Below, piece after piece: positions 18,058-28,625 of a DNA stretch of 64,000 nt (the first letter of the stretch is position 1; each line of letters opens with the position of its first letter). Both the position numbers and the translations under genes were made by a program. The DNA lies in assembly GCA_016719925.1 (NCBI GenBank), contig JADJYC010000003.1, forward strand, positions 62,001 through 126,000. Reading direction: 5' to 3'. The stretch is from Crocinitomicaceae bacterium (GTDB taxonomy: Bacteria > Bacteroidota > Bacteroidia > Flavobacteriales_D > Crocinitomicaceae). Below the pieces are notes generated by a model. The model made no database searches and was not told the origin of the DNA. It worked only from the letters and a program-made list of their open reading frames with translations.

Positions 18058-19407
18058 TTAGCGGCAGACTTGTCTTTTTTTCATTTCGTCACTGAATAAC
18101 AAAAGGGAATCTGATACTCTGCCGGCTTTATAATAAAGCCCTACCAGACTCAGTCTGACTTTAGATTCAAGTTTATTAATATCCGGTAAACTTTCCAGCA
18201 GAAGAATTGCTTTTTCTACATCTGTTTCTTCATAGATGGCAGCCAGCAATACTAACGCATCCGAATAATCCGGATCAAGTTCTATAGCGGTTTCCAGCTG
18301 ATGCTCAGCTTCTTCAATTTTATTGTTTTTATAAAGACATTCTGCATATACCAACCGGTAATTTGCATTTTCAGGCTGAATATTTACAGCATGACTGATG
18401 AATGCCAGTGCTTCTGCGTGAAATCCTCTTACATCTTTGATTATTCCAATGCCAATCCATGGCTCAGCAAGTTCAGCATTCAGCTCTTTACTTTTTTCAT
18501 AATAGAACAAAGCTTCATCATATCTTTCCAAACGCTCATATGCCTCAGCCATATAACTAAGCGTTAATGCTTCTTCTCCGTCAATTTCAATACACCTGCG
18601 ATAACTTTCAATTGCCTTTTCATAGGCACCGGTCTGCATATACGTATTCCCTAAATTGAAATGTGCAGATGAAAATTCTTCATTGATGACAATCGCATAA
18701 TCATATGCCCAGATTGCTTTTTCAATGTTGTTTTTCAGAAAATAAATATTTCCGAGGTTATACCAGGCGGTAAAAGAATAGGGATTATTATCAATGTATT
18801 TATTATAAAATTCAATACACTGATCAAAATTTCCGGTACGTTCATAGCAATAAGCAATTTCATAAATTGCCGCTTCGTTGCCGGGAGAATTTTCAAGAAT
18901 ACGTGTTAATTCACGGATGGCACTTGCATAATCCTGAACGTTTTCATATTCAAGTGCCAGATCAAAACGGATGTCATCCATTTCATCTCCGTCAAATTCC
19001 GCTGATGCTTCCAAAGCCTTTTCAAAATATTTGATGGCTTTTTCATGATCGCGCAGCTGAGAAAAAACAGATGCTTTTGTAATATAAATTTCAGGATTGA
19101 GTGAATCTGTTTTCTCCAGAGCCTGAAGAATAAGCAGACTTTCTCTCAGCTGTCCGGTTGTAGAAAAAACTTGTGCTTTTCTCAAATCAAAAACCAGATG
19201 CGTTGGATATTGTTCCTTTGCAAAGTCAATAGCATTGAGCGCATTTTTAATCTGATTTTTAACAATGAAATGATCAATGATCTGTTCCAGAATTTCGGGG
19301 TCGAAGTAATACGATTCCTTATTCCTGATCATCTTTTCATACCGCTCAAGTTCTGCGTGAAAATGAGCGTCAAAAAGTTCGTCGTCTTCGTCTTCGTCAT
19401 CAAACAT
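18058..19407 (-). CDS. Tetratricopeptide repeat protein
   Basis: A 449-residue cytoplasmic protein. The N-terminus is highly acidic (MFDDEDEDDELFDAHFHAE), and the rest is a superhelix of about eleven TPR units of 34 residues. Clear examples are AWYNLGNIYFLKNNIEKAIWAYDYAI, SAHFNLGNTYMQTGAYEKAIE and LSYMAEAYERLERYDEALFYYEKS. TPR arrays bind partner proteins or peptides, and no catalytic domain is attached. No signal peptide is present. Upstream is a promoter-like pair, and the ComA-like gene follows with its own promoter. The partner cannot be named from sequence. Confidence 0.85.
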   Translation of the reverse strand: MFDDEDEDDELFDAHFHAELERYEKMIRNKESYYFDPEILEQIIDHFIVKNQIKNALNAIDFAKEQYPTHLVFDLRKAQVFSTTGQLRESLLILQALEKTDSLNPEIYITKASVFSQLRDHEKAIKYFEKALEASAEFDGDEMDDIRFDLALEYENVQDYASAIRELTRILENSPGNEAAIYEIAYCYERTGNFDQCIEFYNKYIDNNPYSFTAWYNLGNIYFLKNNIEKAIWAYDYAIVINEEFSSAHFNLGNTYMQTGAYEKAIESYRRCIEIDGEEALTLSYMAEAYERLERYDEALFYYEKSKELNAELAEPWIGIGIIKDVRGFHAEALAFISHAVNIQPENANYRLVYAECLYKNNKIEEAEHQLETAIELDPDYSDALVLLAAIYEETDVEKAILLLESLPDINKLESKVRLSLVGLYYKAGRVSDSLLLFSDEMKKRQVCR

Positions 19408-19427
19408 AAACTACCTTTTTGCTCTAA

Positions 19428-19454
19428 CAAAAATAGAAGGATACAGCTGTACAA
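19428..19454 (-). promoter_or_regulatory. Predicted promoter of the TPR gene
   Basis: Perfect -7 element TATTTTTG (19435-19428) with TTG at 19454-19452, a 16-base spacer, slightly short of the usual range. About 20 bases upstream of the start codon. Confidence 0.45.
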
Positions 19455-19503
19455 TGAATCCGCGCTGTCAATATTATCAACACGATTATGAACAATTCAG
19501 TAT

Positions 19504-21291
19504 CTATTTGCCGTTGCGTTTGCGCTCGTTTTCAGTAAGAAAAACTTTCCTGAGGCGAATACTTTGTGGTGTTAACTCCACGTATTCATCTTCCTGAATA
19601 TATTCCAGTGCTTCTTCCAGAGAAAATGATTTTGCAGGAGCAATTCTCATTTTTTCATCTGTTCCGCTGGCACGAATATTTGTAAGTTTTTTAGTTTTAG
19701 TCACATTCACAACCAGATCACCGGCGCGTGAGTTTTCACCAATAACCTGTCCTTCATAAATGTTAACGTTAGGATCAATGAAAAATTTTCCACGCTCCTG
19801 AAGATTGTGCAATGAATATGGGATACTTTGTCCCTGCTCCATTGAAATCAGAGAGCCATTGATTCTTCCGGGAATCTCACCCTTGAACGGCTGATATTCT
19901 TTAAAACGATGTGCCATTACAGCTTCACCCGCTGTTTGTGTAAGCATATAAGAACGTAAACCAATCAAACCTCTGGAAGGAATTAAAAATTTACAGATCA
20001 TACGACCACCTTTTGGTTCCATGCTGAGCATTTCTCCTTTACGGCGTGTCACTGCATCAATAGCTGTTCCTGAAAATTCTTCCGGTACATCAATGGTAAG
20101 ATCTTCAATAGGTTCACATTTTTCACCGTTAATTTCTTTGAAAATTACCTGAGGTTGTCCTACCTGAACTTCATATCCCTCACGTCTCATTGTCTCAAGC
20201 AATACAGATAAATGCATAACACCACGGCCAAAAACATTCCACTTATCAGCAGAGTTTGTTGTTTGTACGCGCAATGCAAGATTTTTTTCCAACTCTTTAA
20301 TCAGTCGATCATGAATATGTCTTGACGTTACAAATTTTCCTTCTTTTCCAAAAAACGGTGAATCATTGATTGTAAAAAGCATACTCATAGTAGGCTCATC
20401 AATATCAATTGTCTGAAGAGGTTCAGGATTTTCGAAATCACAAATTGAATCTCCAATTTCAAAACCATCAATTCCGGTAATTGCGCATATATCTCCCAGC
20501 TGAACTGATTCCACTTTTCTTTTCTCCAATCCTTCAAAAACAAAAACTTCTTTGATACGGGATTTTACCTGTGAACCATCTCTTTTAGAAAGTATAACCG
20601 GCATGTTTGGTTTTATGTCTCCACGGGTTAAACGTCCGATTGCAATTCGTCCAACAAAAGAAGAATAATCGAGTGAAGTGATCAGCATCTGAGTATTCCC
20701 TTCAGCAAATTTACGCGGTGGAAAATAGTCAATAATGGTATCTAAAATAGTATCAATGGATGTTGTAGGTTTTTTATAATCTTTACTCATCCAGCCCTGT
20801 TTTGCCGAACCATAAACAGTTTCAAAATTCAACTGTTCGTCATTACCGTCCAGTTCAAACATGAGATCAAAAACTTTCTCATGCACTTCTTCCGGTGAGC
20901 AATTTTCTTTATCAACTTTATTAATAACTACCAGTGCTTTCAAACCCAATTGTAATGCTTTCTGCAATACAAATCGTGTTTGCGGCATCGGACCTTCAAA
21001 AGCATCCACCAAAAGACAAACGCCATCAGCCATGTTAAGTACTCTTTCAACCTCACCGCCAAAATCGGAGTGACCCGGAGTGTCAATGATATTAATTTTT
21101 GTGTCTTTGTAAAAAACTGAAACGTTTTTGGCTGTAATGGTAATTCCTCTTTCACGTTCCAGGTCATTGCTGTCCATAATCAGTTCTCCTGAACTTTTGA
21201 TCGGGTTTTTACCTGCTTCAATCATACGGTCAACCAATGTCGTTTTACCATGGTCAACGTGTGCAATAATTGCGATGTTTCTGATTTCCAT
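19504..21291 (-). CDS. typA: Ribosome-binding GTPase TypA/BipA
   Basis: A 595-residue translational GTPase of the EF-G type that assists 50S assembly, especially under cold or other stress. G motifs are intact: G1 AHVDHGKTT (residues 10-18), G2 region ERGITITAK, G3 DTPGH and G4 NKVD. They are followed by domain II, the EF-G-like domains III and V, and the BipA-specific C-terminal domain (RINGSLISMEQGQ ... YIQEDEYVELTPQSIRLRK). Full length for the family. It begins 27 bases after the DEAD-box helicase gene on the same strand, so the two are probably co-transcribed; both act on ribosome assembly at low temperature. Confidence 0.96.
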   Translation of the reverse strand: MEIRNIAIIAHVDHGKTTLVDRMIEAGKNPIKSSGELIMDSNDLERERGITITAKNVSVFYKDTKINIIDTPGHSDFGGEVERVLNMADGVCLLVDAFEGPMPQTRFVLQKALQLGLKALVVINKVDKENCSPEEVHEKVFDLMFELDGNDEQLNFETVYGSAKQGWMSKDYKKPTTSIDTILDTIIDYFPPRKFAEGNTQMLITSLDYSSFVGRIAIGRLTRGDIKPNMPVILSKRDGSQVKSRIKEVFVFEGLEKRKVESVQLGDICAITGIDGFEIGDSICDFENPEPLQTIDIDEPTMSMLFTINDSPFFGKEGKFVTSRHIHDRLIKELEKNLALRVQTTNSADKWNVFGRGVMHLSVLLETMRREGYEVQVGQPQVIFKEINGEKCEPIEDLTIDVPEEFSGTAIDAVTRRKGEMLSMEPKGGRMICKFLIPSRGLIGLRSYMLTQTAGEAVMAHRFKEYQPFKGEIPGRINGSLISMEQGQSIPYSLHNLQERGKFFIDPNVNIYEGQVIGENSRAGDLVVNVTKTKKLTNIRASGTDEKMRIAPAKSFSLEEALEYIQEDEYVELTPQSIRLRKVFLTENERKRNGK

Positions 21292-21318
21292 TTTATTTCT
21301 TCTGTACTGTTGTTAAAC

Positions 21319-23255
21319 TTATTTTCTTCTTGATTTCGGACGGTCTGAAGTTTTTCTTCTTTCAAAACCTGTTGATTCAAATTCACTTTTATTTGATTTT
21401 TCTTTTTTGTCTGAGCTGAATTCTTTTTTAGAACCTCTGTCACTGAATCGCTCAGAACGGAATCCAGATTCTTTTTCTCTTTGGAATCAGAAAACGGGAA
21501 CTCTTTTTTTCGCCGGAATAACTTCTTTCTCCACCCTCTCTGCTTCCTTTTTTTTCATAAGAGCGTTCTCCTCTGAATCCACCTTCTTTTTTGCGGTTTC
21601 TGTCACCAAAACGTTCTCTACCCTTTGAACCAAAATCTCTTCCGCCTTCAGACTCATTTCCTCTGGTATCTCCTTTGGAAGTTTGCTCTACCTTCATCTC
21701 TTTTCCTTCAAAATCTGCACCTTTTAATTTGGAAAGAATTAATTCAGTTTGAGATTTATCAGCATCAAAAAATGAAAAATTATTCATGATATCAATTTTG
21801 CCAACACCACCTTTCTCCATTCCTGTTGTATCACAAACCAATCTTAATAAAGCTCCCTGATTAAAGCCGTCTTTTTTTCCAAGATTGACAAAAAAGCGCT
21901 GAAAGTTTGCATCACTTCTTGACGTATCTCCTCTTCTTCCTTTCTGAAAACCACCCGAATCATTTCTTCTTCTGTCATCGCTTCTTCTGTCATCACTTCT
22001 TCTGTCGTCACTTCTTCTGTCTCTGTCTCCGCGGTCATTTTTATCCGCATTCAGATCACTGGCTGAACCGCTGTAATAATTCAGCAGACGATTAAATTCA
22101 CCGGATACAAAACGCTGAACCAATTCTTCTTTGGAAAATGATTCAAGCTTTGTCATTACGGCAGGCATGAATTTATCCATTCTGTTTTTATCAATTGGAG
22201 CATCAGCAATTTTTGATACCATGTGCATCAGTCTGATCTCACAAATCTGATCAGGTGTCGGAATTGATTTTAACGTAAAAGAAGATTTGATGATTTTTTC
22301 AATCGATCTTATTTTATAAATTTCCTTTGAGTTCACCAGTGCAATCGAAACTCCTTTTTTACCGGCTCTTGCAGTACGACCACTACGGTGCGTATAATTC
22401 TCAACATCCTCCGGTAAATTATAATGTATTACGTGCGTAATATCTGTTACATCAATTCCACGTGCGGCAACGATTAATTTATCAGCCACTTTTCCGGTTT
22501 CCATTCGAGTTCTGCAGAAAATCAAACCATAGATATCCGGATTAAAATCAATGATACGTTTCAACGCTTCGTATCTGTCTCTTTCTTTCACTGAATAATA
22601 ATCATGTTCGATATTTTTGTTTCCTTCATTTTTACCTCCAACGGTAATTTCAAAAGGATCTTCCATATAGTTGCGTGCAATATTTGCAACCTCACGCGGC
22701 ATGGTAGCAGAAAATAACCAGACATTTTTTTCAGCCGGAGTTTGTTCCAGAATCTGATCAATATCTTCTTTGAAACCCATATTGAGCATTTCATCTGCTT
22801 CATCAAGCACAACATATTCAATGGGCTGAAGTTTTACTTTTTTACGTTCAATCAAATCAATCAGTCTTCCTGGGTTGCACAATAATTTGCGCGCCGCGTT
22901 CAATCTGTCTGATTTGTTTTACGATATCTGTTCCTCCGTAAACCGGAACAATATTAATTCCATCCATGTTGGATGAAAAATTCAACAGGTCATTTGTAAT
23001 CTGAATACACAATTCACGTGTCGGACACAAAACCAAACCTTGTGTGAGTTTTGAATCAGCATTTATCTGACTCAGCATTGGCAGACCAAACGCTGCTGTT
23101 TTTCCTGTACCTGTTGAAGCCAGTCCAACAAGATCACCTCCGTTTTCCAATAAATGCGGTATGGCTTGCTGTTGAATTGGTGTAGGATTTACGAATCCGA
23201 TTTTTGTTATGGCTGAAAGAATTTCGTTCTTCAGACCAAGTTCCTGAAATGTCAT
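21319..23255 (-). CDS. deaD: DEAD-box RNA helicase DeaD/CsdA-like (frameshifted, internal deletion)
   Basis: An ATP-dependent RNA helicase. The N-terminal frame (23255 to about 22870) has the Q motif (NPTPIQQQA), motif I (ASTGTGKTAA) and PTREL. The frame breaks at GTGCAACCC near 22872-22880, where GTGGCAACCCC (VATPGR) is expected, two bases short. The second frame has DEADEML, FSATMP, IFCRTR, the HRSGRTARAG motif, a DbpA-like RNA-binding domain and a basic RG/D-rich tail. The tail breaks again near 21485; a third frame runs on to a natural-looking end (RPKSRRK, stop 21319). At 22472 about 36-38 residues between ADKLI and VAARGID are missing in frame, the part that normally holds HGDLSQ and VATD. 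The protein as read would not be an active helicase. Confidence 0.85.
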
Positions 23256-23379
23256 TTTGTTTTATTTAGTTATTAATCCCCTCTCCTGATCCTAATTCGA
23301 TAACTAAATACACTGTTTTAGACGACATGAATTATTCAGGACTAAAGTAAATCCTCCCATTCTACGGAGAATTGCGGTG

Positions 23380-23387
23380 CAAAGGTA
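23380..23387 (-). promoter_or_regulatory. Predicted -7 element of deaD-typA with a ~120-base leader
   Basis: TACCTTTG on the minus strand matches the Bacteroidota -7 consensus exactly. No well-spaced TTG is seen. It would leave a leader of about 120 bases before the deaD start at 23255. Long leaders are common upstream of cold-induced helicase genes in other bacteria, but I cannot show cold control here. Confidence 0.4.
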
Positions 23388-23554
23388 CGCTCTTTTTTAC
23401 AATACCCGATACTTTTTCACAAATAATCCCCCTAACATTCTGTAAACATGGAAGATAACATTTTTTAACAGGATGGATTATTCTGTTTTGACCGGATTTT
23501 CCATCCGAAGACAGTAAATTAGGCAATCTTAAAAAAATCAAGATTAACCAGCTC

Positions 23555-24394
23555 ATGAAAAAATGTTTGTTCTTGTTTGTACTGATTATTGGCTTATCAG
23601 AAACTCAGGCTCAGAAACTGTATGATCCGATTGATACGTTTTTTACAGATCACGGAACCATTCTGATTTATCCCGACCGCTCATGGACCTATATGGAAGA
23701 TATGTTCTTTGACGGAATCATGAATACATCACTGCATGATTTTATTCAGAATGATACCAGTTATGGTTACCGCCAGCATTGGAAAAATGATATTGTAATT
23801 ACGTGTACACAAAACAATATCGGAATAATGAAAGACACTATCTGGATGTGTGTACTTGATTCAGCTCATCAGGATTTTTGTATTCCGTTTGACGGAAGAA
23901 TGACTTCAGGATTTGGATACAGACACGGAAGAGAAATCAACGGGGTTGACATTGATCTGGAAGAAGGAGATACTATAGTAAAAGCCGGTGATCCGATAGG
24001 ACTTGGAGGGAATACCGGACATTCATACGGTGCACATTTACATTTTGAGGTTCGATTTTATGATGTTCCGATTGATCCTGAACTGATATTTAATTTCAAA
24101 CACAAAGAAGTACACGATAATCTTTTGGTTCATAAAGGAGTTTTTGTTGACGGCGGATACCGTTCAACTGCAAGAGTGGATGATGCACCGGGCACACCCG
24201 GAACAGGCGGTTCAAATACCGTAGGCAGCTCAGGAGGCTCAAACTCTTCGGCCAAAACACATAAAGTCAGAAGCGGCGACACACTTTCAAAAATTGCTGT
24301 TCAATATGGTACAACAGTCACCAAATTGTGTCAGTTAAACGGAATGAAAGCTACCGACATCATTCATATTGGTCAGGTAATTAAAGTGCGTTGA
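23555..24394 (+). CDS. Secreted M23/LytM-like protein with LysM domain, catalytically degenerate
   Basis: 279 residues: signal peptide (MKKCLFLFVLIIGLSETQAQ), a LytM-type domain (about residues 115-190), a Gly/Ser-rich linker and one C-terminal LysM domain (HKVRSGDTLSKIAVQYGTT ... IHIGQVIKVR) for peptidoglycan binding. The LytM domain is unusual in two ways. The zinc ligand His of HxxxD is Ile in REINGVDID. About 45 residues that normally lie between the first strand and the GLGGNTG...HLHFE motif are absent, joining EEGDTI directly to VKAGDPIG. Only the second HxH is kept. It is therefore probably not a working endopeptidase and may act as a wall-binding regulator, like EnvC/NlpD-type factors. 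The patatin gene overlaps its stop codon. Confidence 0.8.
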   Translation: MKKCLFLFVLIIGLSETQAQKLYDPIDTFFTDHGTILIYPDRSWTYMEDMFFDGIMNTSLHDFIQNDTSYGYRQHWKNDIVITCTQNNIGIMKDTIWMCVLDSAHQDFCIPFDGRMTSGFGYRHGREINGVDIDLEEGDTIVKAGDPIGLGGNTGHSYGAHLHFEVRFYDVPIDPELIFNFKHKEVHDNLLVHKGVFVDGGYRSTARVDDAPGTPGTGGSNTVGSSGGSNSSAKTHKVRSGDTLSKIAVQYGTTVTKLCQLNGMKATDIIHIGQVIKVR

Positions 24395-25209
24395 TTTTGA
24401 CCAAACGTAAACTCATTATCACTATTGACGGAGGAGGAATAAGAGGAATTATTCCGCTGGTTGTTCTCCGTCAGATTCAAAATCAACTTGACAAATCACT
24501 TTTTGATATTTCAGATAAATGGTACGGCACTTCTACCGGTGCACTTATATCTGCCGGAATTTTAATTCAGGATCAGGATACTTTTTCCAATGCTGTTCAA
24601 AATGTTCTGGACATCTATGAATTCCGTTCAGGCTCGTCAGTGAATCCCTTGGGATCATCCAAACCTGAAAGAGCTTTGCATAAAATATTAGATGAAAATT
24701 TTGAAGAAAACACCTTTGAGCGTTTACCAAAACTGCATGTGGTTTCTTGTAAAAAATCAGATTTTTCTGTTGAAGTTTTCTCTTTGAAAAATAATGTCAG
24801 CGTGGCTGAATCTCTGAAAGCAAGCTGCGCTGTTCCCGGAATTTTTGATCCTGTAAAAATAAAAGGTGACTATTATATTGATGGATTTATCAAAGCAAAA
24901 AATCCTGCGCTGATTGCACTTGAAAATGAAATCCAGAATGAGAATCTGATTTTGCTGAGTCTGGGTACGGGAATTTTAAGAGAAATAGATGAAACCGAAA
25001 TTCAGGTAAGAGCCACGCACAAACAATGTGAAGAGCTTGCAGCAAAAAACGGATTTCATTATTTCAGATTCAATCCGACACTGGAAGAAGCTGCAGATAA
25101 TATGCAGGACGCCCGTTTAAAAAATATTTTTGCTTTGAAAAAAGATACAGAAAATTATCTGGAGCGAAAAAAATCAAAACTGGATGATCTGATCCGTTTG
25201 CTGAATTAA
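24391..25209 (+). CDS. Patatin-like phospholipase
   Basis: A 272-residue cytoplasmic lipid acyl hydrolase. The oxyanion hole is DGGGIRG (residues 13-19), the nucleophile Ser48 lies in GTSTG, and the catalytic Asp164 lies in DGF (canonical DGG/DGA). This is a complete Ser-Asp dyad. The likely start is the TTG at 24391, which overlaps the stop of the M23-LysM gene by four bases, so translation is probably coupled. A second TTG at 24397 is possible. The 3' end overlaps the convergent sensor gene by four bases. Patatins also serve as CBASS effectors, but no cyclase or sensor of such a system is nearby, so I treat it as a housekeeping or envelope lipase. Confidence 0.85.
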   Translation: MILTKRKLIITIDGGGIRGIIPLVVLRQIQNQLDKSLFDISDKWYGTSTGALISAGILIQDQDTFSNAVQNVLDIYEFRSGSSVNPLGSSKPERALHKILDENFEENTFERLPKLHVVSCKKSDFSVEVFSLKNNVSVAESLKASCAVPGIFDPVKIKGDYYIDGFIKAKNPALIALENEIQNENLILLSLGTGILREIDETEIQVRATHKQCEELAAKNGFHYFRFNPTLEEAADNMQDARLKNIFALKKDTENYLERKKSKLDDLIRLLN

Positions 25210-28200
25210 ACCTCCACTCCCATTATACACACATCATCAATTTGTTCAAACTCGCGTTTCCAGTCGTAGAAAGCGTTGCGGATAAACTGATAATGTTCTT
25301 CAACGGGTTGTTGCTGAATAGAAAGCACAAGCTCTTTGAGCGTTTTGTATTTGAATTTTTTTCCTTTATCGCCGCCAAACTGATCAGCAAAACCATCACT
25401 GTAAAGATAAATTCTGTCACCAGGTTTTAAAACGGCCTCATTGTTTCTGAAAAGCACACGTGTTTCAAAATAACCAATTGGTTGTTTGTCTGCCTTTATC
25501 TCAAATAATTTATAACCATGCGCTGAAATATTAGCTTCTGTTTTCTGAGAATTTACCACAAGATCATCATCATCCTCTTTTCGTACAATCCACACCGAAT
25601 TCTGTGCACCGGAAAACTGAAACCCGACATTAACAGTGTCTGAATAATCCAAAGAACAAAGTGCAATATCCATTCCGTCTTTGATTACATTCCCCGTTTC
25701 AACTTCAGTAAAAGATTCTATCATTGATTCATTAACGGCGTCCAGAATTTCACTTGCTCTTGTTAGTCCTGATTCACGCACAGCACTGGTTAATGCTTTT
25801 GAACCAATCAAAGAAACCATTGCTCCGGGTACACCATGTCCGGTACAATCTGCCACAGCAAAAAAAGTTTTTGTTCGGTCAAGTGATTTTTCAGCCCAGT
25901 AAAAATCTCCAGAAACAATGTCTTTCGGTCTGAAGAAAATAAAATATTTACTCAGTAATTTTGCAACTTTTTCTTTGGCAGGCAAAACAGATCTTTGAAT
26001 TCTTCTTGAATAAAAAATAGAATCTGTAATCTCTTTATTTTTTTCTTCAAGCATTTCATTCTGACTTTTTATTTCAGTTGTTCTTTGTGTTATAATCGCT
26101 TCTAATTTTTTCTGATTTTCTCTGAGTTGTCTTGTTCTCCATCTGAGAAATATCACTACACAGATAAAAATAAAAATGCCGGCAAAAATTCTGAACCACC
26201 AGGTTTCCCAAAATGGTTTGTGAATGATGAAGGTGATTGACTCTTCGTTTTCCTGGATGATTCCAAGTTCATTTGAAGCTCTTACTTTAAAGGTATAAAT
26301 TCCAGGAGCAAGGTGATTGTAAAGCACATGATTTTCACTTGCGGGAACTGACCATTCTTCATCCAGACCTTCCAGTTTCCAGCTGTATTTTATAGCATCA
26401 GGTGCTACAAAATTGAGTCCGATAAAACTAAATTCCAGATTGTTTTTGTTGTAAGGCAGGTTTAAATTTACCGGCAGGTTATAAATACCCCATGTTGTGT
26501 CACACCATTTTGATGATGCCCAGTTCACATTTTGACCGTTCAGTTTTAAATCATTCAGATAAATTTTTGATGGAGTACCTATAAGAAAATTATCAATCTG
26601 ATCAGCACTCAGCCGGTAAAGGCCATCAATGGTTCCAAACCAGATATTTCCATTGCTGTCCTTCAGCCCTGCATTCGGATGGTTCTGTAAACCTTTAAAA
26701 CCGGAAGCTGATCCAATTTTAATAATGTTACTTACTGAGTCATTTTCAGTAACGAGTATATCCACGCCTCTTTCATGTCCCAGCCATATTTTACCTGGTG
26801 TCAGAATAATGGAGTAGATATAATTTGATGTCAATCCTTCAACTGTGGAGAAATTTTTAATCTGCAGATTTTTATTTTCACTGTCGTAGGTTCCTGTAAA
26901 AAGTCCGTTTCCGTCAGTACCAAAATAAAGCGTACCGGAAGAATCTGCTGTAATACTGATTACCTGATCAAAATCTTCAGAAACCACCGGAGTAACCATT
27001 CTGGTTTTATCAAAAACACTTATCTGACCGTCAGAAAATCCAATCCAGATTCTCTTTTCCTTATCCTGAAATACAGACGAAATTTCTTCACCCGCCATTC
27101 TGTTTCCTTCAGACAAATTTATAATTTCAAAACTCTCATAATTGCCAACCACTTTTATCTGAAATAAACCCTGGCTGGTACCTGCGTAAATTTTATTTCC
27201 ATACTCTTTTATCACAGTTACACCAACATTTGCAGCATCCGGATCAGTTGACTGAAAAACTATTTCTTTTTTAAAATCACCTTTGACAATTGTCATTCCA
27301 TGAAGATTTCCCAGCCACACATAACCGTTCTTGTCATAATGAATTGCTTTTATAGAATTGGTCAGATAATTATCCGACAATTTCACCGTAGAATAATTAT
27401 AAAGTCTGTTTCCTACAACTTCAAGCGTTGTAAAACCAGAACTTGTACCAACCAGAATGTCACCGTATTCATCTTCACAAATACTTTGAATCTGGTTACC
27501 CCCCAAACCTTCAGCCATAGTGAATCCAATAAAGTCACGGTAATTAAAACTTAAAATTCCTCCGTAAAAAGTTCCGACCCAAATATTACCGAATGAATCT
27601 TTTTTAATACATCTGATCCGCTCATTGGTGAGTCCGTTTGCCTGCGTGATGTTAGTAATTAATTCGCCGTCATAAATACTAATGCCACGTGACGTTCCAA
27701 ACCACATATTTCCTTTATCATCCTGTTCTATGGATCTCACTCTTGAATTGATCAAACCATCTGAGGTCCCAAATGAAGTTATGAGCGAATCTTCAATTTT
27801 ACAGACACCTTTATTCGTTCCGATCCAGATATTTTATCTGAATCAACAAATAGTGCGAGTATCTGAAATGAATTTAATTTTTGCTGAAACGGAGATAATT
27901 CCAGTTTGTTATTTTGCGCAATATAAAGTCCGCTGTCTGTTCCAACCCACATTTTGTTCTCTATCCACATCAGCGCGCGTACAGTACTGTCGGGAATTTC
28001 CTGAACAAGATTAAATGCACTGTCAGCAGTTTTTGAAACAGAATTGATAAAATTCACGCCGTGATCTGTACCAATCCATATTCTTCCTGACTCATCTTCA
28101 GATATAGAACGAATTCTGTCAGACGCATTTGAATCAATGAGTTCAATTTCAGTAAATGATATTCCGTTAAAATAACAAACACCTTCATCCGTTGCACACA

Positions 28201-28473
28201 GAGCGTTTTGTCTTTTGACTGATAAAGTAAACGGATGTTATCAGACGCCAAACCACTTTTGCGTGTATACGAATGAAATGTTTTACCATCAAACTTGCAA
28301 ACGCCCCCACCCTCTGTGCCTATCCATAAAAATCCATAATCATCCTGAAAAATATCATAAACACCTACGCGCGGCAAACCTTCTTCAAGACCGTATTTTT
28401 TAAAATTGAATTGCTGTCCAAACGACCATGCCTGTATGGCAAAAAGCAGCAGTATGGATTTGAATTTCAGCAT
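25206..28473 (-). CDS. reg_prop/Y_Y_Y sensor with SpoIIE-type PP2C phosphatase (frameshifted)
   Basis: About 1,090 residues once two one-base gaps are repaired: GTGCA for GTGGCA near 28194, and TTTT at 27832-27835, one base short. It starts at the ATG at 28473 with a signal peptide. Then come many beta-propeller units of the reg_prop type (GFLWIGTEGGG, GNMWFGTSRG, GNIWVGTFYGG, GYVWLGNLHG), a Y_Y_Y domain (YSWKLEGLDEEW ... PGIYTFKVRASN), one TM helix (IFAGIFIFICVVIFL), a coiled coil and a SpoIIE phosphatase (VSGDFYWAEK, VADCTGHGVPGAM). This is a periplasmic ligand sensor whose output is Ser/Thr phosphatase activity, likely on an anti-sigma antagonist, instead of a histidine kinase. No partner kinase is adjacent. 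Confidence 0.88.
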
Positions 28474-28625
28474 ATACAAATATAGGTAAACAAATAACGT
28501 GCTAAGTTAGTTAACCGGATTGGTTCAAACCGTTTTAAACGAAAGAATTCAATAATTTATCGTTCAAATCAAGACATTTATAGAACATTTCACTAATTTG
28601 GGGCTTCAATTAAATAACTGGAGAT

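Noticed and set aside
24391..25209. Patatin as a CBASS-type antiphage effector
   Set aside because: No CD-NTase cyclase, HORMA/TRIP13 or ubiquitin-like genes are nearby; the overlap is with an M23-LysM gene instead.
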